53,066 bases of DNA, taken from positions 84,179 through 137,244 of the forward strand of contig SVAN01000001.1 of NCBI GenBank assembly GCA_015059375.1, written 5' to 3'. The stretch's first letter is position 1, and the number at the start of each line of letters is the position of its first letter. The notes under the pieces are model-generated. The model was given only the letters and a program-made list of their open reading frames with translations. It ran no database searches and was not told the origin of the DNA. The stretch comes from Bacillota bacterium (GTDB lineage: Bacteria > Bacillota_I > Bacilli_A > RF39 > UBA660). Positions 23,526-31,154 of this stretch are shown here, in pieces. A program made the translations under genes and the position numbers.

Positions 23526-26500
23526 ATGAAAAATTTTAAGGAATTAGACAAAAGACCAGTTAGCGAAGTTGAAGCAAGTATTTCTACTTCTTGGGAAAGT
23601 ATTAATGCTATGCATGATGCTCAAAATAAGAAAAATGAAAATAACGAAACTTTTGTTTTTTATGATGGGCCAGCATTTGCCAATGGCTTTCCAGGGCTTC
23701 ATCATATGGTATCTAAAAATTTAAAAGATACAGTTACTAAATATCATGTAATGAATGGTAAAAAAGTAATTAGAAAAATTGGTTGGGATACACATGGACT
23801 TCCGATTGAAAATCATGTTGAAAAGAAACTGGGTATTTCATCAAAGAAGGAAATTGAAGCTTTAGGAATTGAAAAATTTAATGAAGAATGTCGGAAAAGT
23901 GTTAGAGCTAATGAAGATGCATTTACAAACTTAACTTCAAAAATGGGACAATTTTTTGATGTTGAAAATCCATATTTAACTTATAAAAATGATTATATTG
24001 AAACTGAATGGTGGATTTTAAAAGAAATGTTTAAAAAAGATATGTTCTATGAAGGAACAAGGGTAGTTCCTTATTGTCCTCATTGTGGAACTGGTCTTGC
24101 TACTCATGAAGTTGCGCAAAATTACCAAACTGATACGGCAATAACTGTTTATGTTCCATTTAAAAAGAAGGATGAAGATGTTTACTTTTTAGTTTGGACT
24201 ACAACACCATGGACATTAATTGCTAACGTTGCTTTATGTGTTAATCCTAATGAAGAATATGCTTTAGTAGAATCTAAAGGTACTAAGTTTATTTTAGCCA
24301 AAAGTTTAGTAGAAAAGGTTTTAGGAGAAGAAGCAAATATTCTTGAATCTTTCAAAGGTAAAGATTTAGAATATACTGAGTATGAACAATTAATTCCATC
24401 TTTCGAAGTAGATAAGAAAGCTTTCTTTGTAACTTGTGATAATTATGTAACGATGGAAGATGGTACAGGTATTGTTCATATTGCTCCAGCATTTGGTGAA
24501 GATGATGCTCAAGTAGGTAAAAAATATGATTTACCATATTTAAATCCAGTTGGAAAAGATGGTTGTTATACAGGAGGAATGTGGGAAGGTAAGTTTGTTC
24601 ATGATGCAAATGAAGAGGTTGTAACTTACTTAAAAGAAAATGATAAGTTATTTAAAAAACAAAAACTTGCTCATGAATATCCTCATTGCTGGCGTTGTGA
24701 TACTGCATTAATTTATTATTCAATGCCAAGTTATTATATAAAGGTAAGTGAAATGACTGATGACTTAGTTAAAGCTAATGCAAATGTTAATTGGTATCCA
24801 GCTTATGTTGGTGAAAAAAGATTTGCTAATTGGCTAGCTAATGCACGTGATTGGAATGTATCTCGTTCTCGTTATTGGGGAAGTCCAATTCCATATTGGA
24901 AATGTGAATGCGGTCATGCACATATGGTTGGTTCTGTTGAGGAACTTAAAAAAATGGCTACTTGTGAAATTGGTGAGGATTTTGATTTACATAAACCATA
25001 TATTGATAACGTTCATTTAACTTGTGAAAAATGTGGTAAAGAAATGACTCGGATTCCTGATGTTTTAGATTGTTGGTTCGACTCTGGGGCAATGCCTTTT
25101 GCTCAATATCATTATCCATTTGAAAATCAAGAACTTTGGGAAAATCAATTTCCAGCCGACTTCATTTGCGAAGGAATTGACCAAACACGTGGTTGGTTTT
25201 ATACATTAATGGTAATATCAACCTTTGTTAAAGGTTGTTCACCATTTAAAAATGTTTTAGTAAATGACTTATTACTTGATGCAAATGGCAAGAAGATGAG
25301 TAAAAGTCGTGGTAATATCGTGGAACCATTTAGTACAATTGAAAAGTATGGTGCTGATACGGTAAGATTCTATTTACCTTATGTGTCTGCAGTATGGACT
25401 CCACTTAAATTTGATATGGAAGGTTTAAAAGAAGTTTATTCTAAATTCTTTAATCCTCTTAAAAATACTTATAGCTTCTTTGCGATGTATGCTAATATCG
25501 ATGAAATTGATACAAATGACTGTTATGTAGAATATGAAAATCGTGAAGAAATTGATAAATGGTTACTTTCAAAATATCATCGTTTAGTTAAAGATGTTCG
25601 TGCTGCTTTTGATGAATATGATTTAAATAAAGTAGTTCATTATTTATCAAATTTTGTATCCGAAGATTTATCTAACTGGTATATTCGCAGAAATCGTAAT
25701 CGTTTCTGGGGTAGTACTTTAGATAATTCAAAGAAGAGTGTTTATATTACAACATATGAAGTATTAGTAGGCTTATCTAAATTAATTGCGCCGATTGTAC
25801 CTTTTGTATCCGAGGAATTGTATCGTAATTTAACTGGCGAAGCATCAGTTCATTTAGCGGATTATCCTGCTTTTGATGAAAGTATAATTGATGAAAGTTT
25901 AGAAAAGAAAATGGATTTAGTTCGAAGTATTATTTCTATTGGCCGCTATGTTCGGGAAGAAAATAAAATAAAGGTTCGTCAACCACTTTCTGAAGGTTTG
26001 ATTGATGGTAAAAATAAGGAAGTACTTAGCGATGTAGTTAATCTTATTATGGAAGAGTTAAATGTTAAAAAAGTAACCTTTGCTGAGGATTTAAATACAT
26101 ATATGAACTTTACAATTAAACCTAATTTCAAAGAAGTTGGTAAAGTATTTGGTAAAAATATGGGAGAATACCAAAAGAAACTTGCAGAACTTGATTCAAG
26201 TGATATTAATACATTACAAAACGGTGAAAATATTAAAATGATTATTGCTGGTGAAGAATATGATATTAGTCCATCCATGGTTGAAATCCGTTATGATGCT
26301 AAAGAAGGCTTTAATGTAGGAATGGAAAATGGTAATTTCATTATTCTTGATACGAGAATTACTGATGAACTTAAAATGGAAGGTAATGCTCGAGAATTTG
26401 TTTCGAAAGTTCAAGCGTTACGTAAAGATAATAACTTTGATATTGCTGATCGAATCATTACTACTTATAATGCTGATGATGAATTTGCTAAAGCAATCGA

Positions 26501-26621
26501 AGCAAATACTGACTATGTTAAAAATGAAACACTTTCTATTGAGCTCGTAAAAGATGAAATGATAGAAAAAGATTTAACATTAAATGATTATGCAGTTGGT
26601 ATTAAATTAGAAAGAAAATAA
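23526..26621 (+). CDS. ileS: Isoleucyl-tRNA synthetase, type 2-like, with swapped HIGH motif
   Basis: The 1,031-residue enzyme charges tRNA-Ile. The catalytic core shows DGPAFANGFPGLHHM at about residues 47-61, GWDTHGLPIEN, the editing-domain TTTPWTLIANVAL, ARDWNVSRSRYWGSPIPYW, and KMSKS at residues 590-594. The class I HIGH motif is Gly57-Leu-His-His60 in place of H-x-G-H, a known swap in some type 2 bacterial IleRS that are very resistant to mupirocin. The extended C-terminal domain and length fit the eukaryote-like type 2 group. The start has GGAGGG upstream. A T-box controls it, and a bidirectional terminator follows. Confidence 0.96.
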   Translation: MKNFKELDKRPVSEVEASISTSWESINAMHDAQNKKNENNETFVFYDGPAFANGFPGLHHMVSKNLKDTVTKYHVMNGKKVIRKIGWDTHGLPIENHVEKKLGISSKKEIEALGIEKFNEECRKSVRANEDAFTNLTSKMGQFFDVENPYLTYKNDYIETEWWILKEMFKKDMFYEGTRVVPYCPHCGTGLATHEVAQNYQTDTAITVYVPFKKKDEDVYFLVWTTTPWTLIANVALCVNPNEEYALVESKGTKFILAKSLVEKVLGEEANILESFKGKDLEYTEYEQLIPSFEVDKKAFFVTCDNYVTMEDGTGIVHIAPAFGEDDAQVGKKYDLPYLNPVGKDGCYTGGMWEGKFVHDANEEVVTYLKENDKLFKKQKLAHEYPHCWRCDTALIYYSMPSYYIKVSEMTDDLVKANANVNWYPAYVGEKRFANWLANARDWNVSRSRYWGSPIPYWKCECGHAHMVGSVEELKKMATCEIGEDFDLHKPYIDNVHLTCEKCGKEMTRIPDVLDCWFDSGAMPFAQYHYPFENQELWENQFPADFICEGIDQTRGWFYTLMVISTFVKGCSPFKNVLVNDLLLDANGKKMSKSRGNIVEPFSTIEKYGADTVRFYLPYVSAVWTPLKFDMEGLKEVYSKFFNPLKNTYSFFAMYANIDEIDTNDCYVEYENREEIDKWLLSKYHRLVKDVRAAFDEYDLNKVVHYLSNFVSEDLSNWYIRRNRNRFWGSTLDNSKKSVYITTYEVLVGLSKLIAPIVPFVSEELYRNLTGEASVHLADYPAFDESIIDESLEKKMDLVRSIISIGRYVREENKIKVRQPLSEGLIDGKNKEVLSDVVNLIMEELNVKKVTFAEDLNTYMNFTIKPNFKEVGKVFGKNMGEYQKKLAELDSSDINTLQNGENIKMIIAGEEYDISPSMVEIRYDAKEGFNVGMENGNFIILDTRITDELKMEGNAREFVSKVQALRKDNNFDIADRIITTYNADDEFAKAIEANTDYVKNETLSIELVKDEMIEKDLTLNDYAVGIKLERK

Positions 26622-26727
26622 TTACAAAAACAAAAAATGCTTGATTTGCACCACAAAATACTCTAAAGCGTTATTTACAGGTGAAAATATGGTAACAAAT
26701 AAAACAATTTAATGAAATTTATTCCTT

Positions 26728-26757
26728 AAAAAAAGCGATTAAAATCGCTTTTTTTGT
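26728..26757. terminator. Bidirectional terminator between ileS and the nucleoside hydrolase gene
   Basis: AAAAGCGATT and AATCGCTTTT form a stem flanked by A and T runs on either side, so it can end both converging transcripts. Confidence 0.85.
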
Positions 26758-26761
26758 TGAG

Positions 26762-27715
26762 CTATATAACTTTTTTAAATTCTTTTTTTAATTCGGGAAA
26801 GATGGTATTAAAAATAATCTGTTGGCATTTTCTTTTGTTTACATCTTTTAAAATAAAACAATTGCCTTTTTTGGGATAATTTACTTTGGATTCAGCAAGC
26901 CTTTCTAAATTTTGGGTTTCTATATCAATAGAACACTTTTGGAGTAAAACACAACTTTTATTAATCAAATAACAAATATTTATGGCATCATTTATTGTTG
27001 CGCCTTTAGCGGCTCCAGATTCAATACTAATTTTGGCACAGGAACGGGATATATCATAAAGAAAGCGCGCTTTCAGATTAGTGCTATTTTTGAGAAGCTT
27101 TTCCATTTGATGATCAATGAAAACTTTTTTTGTAATATTATATCCCATCATCACAATTTTGGTAATTGGGGCATTAAATACAATTTTGGCTGCAGCAGGG
27201 TCTTTATAAAAGTTAAATTCTGCATATGGGGTAATATTACCATAATTTTCCGCGCCACCCATAATAATTAGTTCTTTAATATTTTTAGCAAAATTTTTGT
27301 CTTTTAAAATAGCTTTAGCAATGTTTGTAAGTGGTCCCACAGCGATAATTGTAATTTTGTGTGGATTATTATTAACGTGATTTATTAAATAATCGATAGC
27401 AGATATCTCTTCGATTTTGCCAGGAACTTCATCGTAGATAAGACCGCTGAAACCGTTACTTCCATGGGCATCATCATCAGTATTGAAGCCATAGTCTTTA
27501 ATCGGAGAACTTTCTCCTTCATAGACTTTTACTTTCCCATTTTGATTAATCATATCTAAAGCTTTAAAAATGTTTTTTCGGACATTTTCCATTGTGGTGT
27601 TTCCATGAACGAGTGTAATTCCATCAACTTTTATTTTGCGATGAAGCATTGCCAGCCAAAGACATACGGTATCATCGGAGCCCATATCGACATCAAGAAT
27701 AATTCTTTTTTTCAT
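26762..27715 (-). CDS. Inosine-uridine-preferring nucleoside hydrolase family
   Basis: The 317-residue enzyme carries the calcium-binding Asp cluster of the family, DVDMGSDD, at residues 8-15, and the supporting motifs VHGNTTMENV, VGPLTNIAKAI, IIMGGA and AEFNFYKDPAAAKIVF. It should split the N-glycosidic bond of nucleosides to give free base and ribose. Substrate preference cannot be read from sequence. Its ATG follows the ribokinase TAA without a gap, so the two work as one unit: the hydrolase releases ribose and the kinase phosphorylates it. Confidence 0.9.
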   Translation of the reverse strand: MKKRIILDVDMGSDDTVCLWLAMLHRKIKVDGITLVHGNTTMENVRKNIFKALDMINQNGKVKVYEGESSPIKDYGFNTDDDAHGSNGFSGLIYDEVPGKIEEISAIDYLINHVNNNPHKITIIAVGPLTNIAKAILKDKNFAKNIKELIIMGGAENYGNITPYAEFNFYKDPAAAKIVFNAPITKIVMMGYNITKKVFIDHQMEKLLKNSTNLKARFLYDISRSCAKISIESGAAKGATINDAINICYLINKSCVLLQKCSIDIETQNLERLAESKVNYPKKGNCFILKDVNKRKCQQIIFNTIFPELKKEFKKVI

Positions 27716-28612
27716 TTATCTTATATCCTCCAGTTCAGGAATTGCTGCTTGAGCACCTTTTTGAGTTACAACGATACTTGCAACTTTTGTCGCAAATTTA
27801 ATAGCTTCAATTAGGGTTTCACCCATTGAAAGTTTAAGTGCAATACTAGCAATAAAACTGTCACCAGCGGCAGTAGTATCAATGGCTTTAACTGGCAACG
27901 CATCAATTAGATATGCTTCTTTTTGACTTACTAATAGACTGCCTTTGCTGCCTAAACTAACAATAACATTTTTAATTCCTTTAGCAATGAGACTTTGTGC
28001 TGCTATGACGGTATGTTCAATAGTGTCAGTAGGCATGCTCGTAAGAGTCTGTAATTCTGTTTCATTGGGTTTTATTAAATAAACATTAGTTAAATCTAGA
28101 TTCATTAATTCTTTATTGGCTGGAGCCGGATCGAGTAAAATCATTTTTCCTTGAGCAAGTGATAAAATAGTTTGAATAGTATCTAACGGAATTTCGAGTT
28201 GAATCAAAATAATGTCTGCTTCTTCAATAAGTTTTTGATGTTCTAAAATAAAATGAGAATCGACTAAATAGTTGGCTCCATGAATTATTGTAATACAATT
28301 TTCTCCTTCGGGATTAACATAGATGAATGCTTTACCCGTTTCATTTCGATTAGATTCTTTAATAAATTCTGTATTAACGCCGACTTTTTTAAGACTATCT
28401 ATTAAATCTTTACCATATATATCTGTTCCTACGATGCCTAACATTGTTACGTTGCCGCGCAGTTTACCAATGGTGTAGGCCTGATTGGCTCCTTTGCCAC
28501 CGTTACTTATTAAAAGGTTTTGGGCATTAACCGTTTCTCCGGGTAAAGGAATCTTATTTACATTTATTGAAAAATCGGTATTTAAACTACCAATAACTAA
28601 TATCTTTTTCAT
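27716..28612 (-). CDS. rbsK: Ribokinase (PfkB family)
   Basis: The 298-residue kinase makes ribose 5-phosphate from ribose and ATP. The family signatures are the N-terminal IGSLNTDFSI, the substrate loop GGKGANQAYTIGKLRG near residues 38-53, and the C-terminal DTTAAGDSFIASIALKL with the catalytic Asp. VIVSLGSKGSLL is the ATP-side motif. Length fits RbsK. GGAGG lies 6 bases before the ATG. It is the first gene of the operon with the nucleoside hydrolase, so the ribose probably comes from nucleoside salvage and not from a transporter, none of which is nearby. Confidence 0.92.
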   Translation of the reverse strand: MKKILVIGSLNTDFSINVNKIPLPGETVNAQNLLISNGGKGANQAYTIGKLRGNVTMLGIVGTDIYGKDLIDSLKKVGVNTEFIKESNRNETGKAFIYVNPEGENCITIIHGANYLVDSHFILEHQKLIEEADIILIQLEIPLDTIQTILSLAQGKMILLDPAPANKELMNLDLTNVYLIKPNETELQTLTSMPTDTIEHTVIAAQSLIAKGIKNVIVSLGSKGSLLVSQKEAYLIDALPVKAIDTTAAGDSFIASIALKLSMGETLIEAIKFATKVASIVVTQKGAQAAIPELEDIR

Positions 28613-28632
28613 CTATCCTCCATAATAATTCT

Positions 28633-28638
28633 ATTATA
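28633..28638 (-). promoter_or_regulatory. -10 box of the ribokinase operon
   Basis: TATAAT on the minus strand lies 21 bases before the ribokinase ATG. A good -35 is not visible. Confidence 0.45.
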
Positions 28639-28694
28639 CCATGATTATCCAAAAAAGATTAAGTTTCCTAATTTTCTTTTGCAAGATTATACGT

Positions 28695-28700
28695 TATAAT
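28695..28700 (+). promoter_or_regulatory. -10 box of the 28,726 gene
   Basis: TATAAT here would start transcription near 28,707. That excludes the ATG at 28,702 and supports the one at 28,726. Confidence 0.6.
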
Positions 28701-28725
28701 AATGGCACGTGTAGGCGGTGAAACG

Positions 28726-29271
28726 ATGAAGTTTACTTATCCAGAAGCTAATTTAAGTAAAGTTATTAAGAAATTTACTTATAAAGATAATTATTTTCAC
28801 ATTGAATATTTTGACGGGAGTGTAAATGATTATTATTGTGCCGATTTTGAAAAAGTAGAAGAAATCAAAAAAATAATGCTTGATCAAGCGAAAGAAAGAC
28901 AGAAAAAAATGGATAATCCGGCTGACCGGTTGGGAGAGACTATAAGTCTTTATCTAGACTTTATTTTTACTTTAGGACTTTATGATAGTATTAAAAATAG
29001 GCGCGATTTTATGATTTTTTTATGTGCAATGCTGGTGATTATTAATACTTATTGTCAAGTCATAAGTATAAAGGAAAGAGTAGAATTAAAAAAATTTGCT
29101 TTGTTTTTTGAAATGTATAATAGTTTAGATGAAATTAATAAAAGTGAATTTATGAAATGTATTGAATTTGAAAATATTTATCAAAAAACACTTGATATTG
29201 ATACCATTGATGACTTTTCGTATGACGAAATAAAAACTTTATATCGTAAATTTAAAGGAGAAAAAAACTAA
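28726..29271 (+). CDS. Membrane protein of unknown function
   Basis: I start the gene at ATG 28,726 because a -10 box ends at 28,700 and GGCGGTG lies at 28,713-28,719. The 181-residue product has a soluble N-terminal part with FHIEYFDGSVNDYYC (a small beta motif), a helical linker, one membrane segment at about residues 92-112, and an acidic helical tail. I recognise no family. It is divergent from the ribokinase operon and ends in a hairpin shared with the converging cyclophilin gene. Confidence 0.6.
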   Translation: MKFTYPEANLSKVIKKFTYKDNYFHIEYFDGSVNDYYCADFEKVEEIKKIMLDQAKERQKKMDNPADRLGETISLYLDFIFTLGLYDSIKNRRDFMIFLCAMLVIINTYCQVISIKERVELKKFALFFEMYNSLDEINKSEFMKCIEFENIYQKTLDIDTIDDFSYDEIKTLYRKFKGEKN

Positions 29272-29288
29272 CCTCGTTTGGTTAGCTA
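29268..29288. terminator. Shared terminator hairpin
   Basis: CTAACC-TCGTTT-GGTTAG forms the stem. On the minus strand it is followed by seven T residues, so it serves the cyclophilin gene best. On the plus strand it sits at the end of the 28,726 gene. Confidence 0.75.
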
Positions 29289-29887
29289 TATTTTTCTACA
29301 TTATAAGTATGTCCTTTAGTATCTACTATTGCTTTTTCAATGGTCAAAGGTTCTTTTAACATCCCGGAAGTTTCATCAGTAATTTCTAAATTGGAATTAG
29401 CTATAGTTTCTATAACATCCATTCCGCTTATTACTTTGCCAAATCCAGCATATTTACCATCTAGCGATGCTTTGGCTTTGTCATCTAAAACAATAAAAAA
29501 TTGGGAACCAGCAGAATTTGGATCTTCGCTTCTGGCCATCGAAATAACCCCTTTAGTATGTGATAAACCATTGTTTACACCGTTTAGGGCAAATTCGCCT
29601 TTAATACTATATCCAGGACCGCCTTGACCAGTTGCAGTAGGATCTCCACCTTGAATAACAAAACCTTTGGCTAATCGATGAATTGTATTATCATCATAAA
29701 ATTTATCTTCGATTAAATTTACAAAGTTAGCTACAGTGTTATAAGCGATGTCTGGATATAGTTCGATTATTACATCTCCATAATCTTTAATTGTCATCGT
29801 AACTATTGGATTAGATATATCTTCTTTCTTAGCACACCCACTTATAATTAATATCATAGTAGCTATTAATAATAATGTTTTTCTCAT
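29282..29887 (-). CDS. Cyclophilin-type peptidyl-prolyl isomerase lipoprotein
   Basis: The 201-residue protein has a signal peptide with lipobox IISGC (Cys18), so it should be anchored outside the membrane. The cyclophilin domain follows: NTVANFVNL, IHRLAKGFVIQGGDPTATG with the catalytic Arg, GVISMARS, SAGSQFFIVL and GKYAGFGKVISGMDV. It catalyses cis-trans isomerisation of prolyl bonds in exported proteins and may help fold the secreted repeat proteins (inference). AAAGGA precedes the ATG. The gene stands alone. Confidence 0.92.
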   Translation of the reverse strand: MRKTLLLIATMILIISGCAKKEDISNPIVTMTIKDYGDVIIELYPDIAYNTVANFVNLIEDKFYDDNTIHRLAKGFVIQGGDPTATGQGGPGYSIKGEFALNGVNNGLSHTKGVISMARSEDPNSAGSQFFIVLDDKAKASLDGKYAGFGKVISGMDVIETIANSNLEITDETSGMLKEPLTIEKAIVDTKGHTYNVEKYS

Positions 29888-30013
29888 TTTTCCATATCCT
29901 TTCTTTTATTTATTTTATAGCAAATTTAGACGATAATCAATTGTTTGTGAAGATAATTATTGTTTTTAATAATTGACAAATGTGGTTTATAATGATAGTA
30001 GAAAGGTGGTTTG

Positions 30014-30324
30014 TTGCTTTTAAGTTATCCGTGCTGTGAAGCTTACATGATATCTAGTTTTGAAAAGAATAAATACTATAAAAGATTATTTAAGGCTAAT
30101 AGTTATAAGTTATTTAGCCTAGATAGATATAAAATTAAAAGAGCAGTCCTAGAAATGTTAAAAGCTTTAGAAAAATTAGGTATTAACGATTTTGATATAG
30201 ATCATATCGGAATAAGGTATTAGATGCCGAAGAAAAACAGCTGATCAATAATAAAAAATATATTCTATTGTCGTTAATTTCAATTGTTTTTATTGATTGG
30301 GGGATTATAACTTTTAAAGAGTGA
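30014..30324 (+). pseudogene. Small basic protein gene, apparently frame-shifted
   Basis: After AAAGGTGG, TTG at 30,014 opens a frame to 30,223 giving a basic helical product (KIKRAVLEMLKALEKLG, DFDIDHIGIRY). Directly at its end a second frame (-1 relative) continues smoothly to 30,324 as VLDAEEKQLINNKKYILLSL and a hydrophobic segment, then stops at TGA. Together they would make a protein of about 103 residues with a C-terminal membrane anchor. The break lies near 30,214-30,220. It may be a true mutation, a sequencing error or two small genes. No family is recognised. Confidence 0.45.
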
Positions 30325-30407
30325 ATATTTAAATAATATAACGAGAGCTATTTATAATACGCAACTCGTTTTTTATTGCTATGAAAGTTTTTTTGGAGCA
30401 AGTTTTA

Positions 30408-30436
30408 TTGACTTGCTGAGCATATTTTAATATAAT
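30408..30436 (+). promoter_or_regulatory. Promoter of the rsmC-like gene
   Basis: TTGACT, a 17-base spacer and TATAAT lie 30 bases before the ATG at 30,467. Confidence 0.75.
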
Positions 30437-30466
30437 AAAATTACTTATTTAGGAAAAGGGAATTTA

Positions 30467-31057
30467 ATGGACCATTATTTTACTAATAATCAAAATCTTA
30501 AAAGTGAAATTAAAACGATAAACTATTCACACAATGGTTGTGACTTTGTTTTTTTGAGTGACAACGGAGTATTTAGTAAAGAACATATTGATTATGGAAG
30601 TAAACTTTTAGTAGAAACTTTTTTAAAATATTATAAGCAGAGTGGTAGTGTTTTAGATGTTGGCTGTGGTTATGGTTTTATGGGAATTGTGGTAGCTAAA
30701 AAACTGCAATCTAATGTTACAATGGTCGACGTTAATCGACGGGCGCTTCATTTAGCAGAAAGAAACTTATCACAAAACAAGGTGGAAGCAAAAGTCTATG
30801 AAAGTAATGGCTATGAAAAAGTTACCGGTAAATTTGATGTAATAATAACCAATCCTCCCGTCCGGGCTGGAAAAAAGGTTTTGTTAGATATATTAATAAA
30901 TGCTAAAGAACATTTGAATAATGGAGGAGAGCTCTGGTACGTTTTAAGAAAGGATCAGGGCGCCAAAAGTATTGAAAAGATATTAAATGAACACTATCAG
31001 GTTGAAATCGTAGAAAAGAGCAAGGGTTTTTATATCTTTTGCTGCAAAATCTATTGA
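30467..31057 (+). CDS. RsmC-like class I methyltransferase (YbxB type)
   Basis: The 196-residue enzyme has the SAM-binding motif VLDVGCGYGFMGIVVAKK near residues 64-81, an acidic residue in VTMVDVNRRAL, and the N6-adenine/N2-guanine methyltransferase motif NPPVRAGK with Asn129-Pro-Pro131. RsmC proteins methylate guanine in 16S rRNA. In B. subtilis the homologue ybxB also lies just upstream of rpoB, so the neighbourhood is conserved. AGGAAAAGGG precedes the ATG. The rpoB promoter begins inside its last codons. Confidence 0.88.
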   Translation: MDHYFTNNQNLKSEIKTINYSHNGCDFVFLSDNGVFSKEHIDYGSKLLVETFLKYYKQSGSVLDVGCGYGFMGIVVAKKLQSNVTMVDVNRRALHLAERNLSQNKVEAKVYESNGYEKVTGKFDVIITNPPVRAGKKVLLDILINAKEHLNNGGELWYVLRKDQGAKSIEKILNEHYQVEIVEKSKGFYIFCCKIY

Positions 31058-31083
31058 CACTTTTGTTAATTCTCTGGTAGAAT
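31054..31083 (+). promoter_or_regulatory. rpoB-rpoC promoter
   Basis: TTGACA at 31,054-31,059, an 18-base spacer and TAGAAT at 31,078-31,083 give a good promoter that overlaps the stop codon of the rsmC-like gene. The leader is about 65 bases. Confidence 0.8.
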
Positions 31084-31154
31084 TATATATTGCTGACGTG
31101 TTTATTTTTATATAATTAGAAATAGTCCAAAAAATATGATGATGGGGTGAGATC

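Noticed and set aside
28702-28725. Upstream ATG at 28,702 as the start of the membrane-protein gene
   Set aside because: It lies directly after the -10 box, before the expected transcription start, and has no ribosome site.
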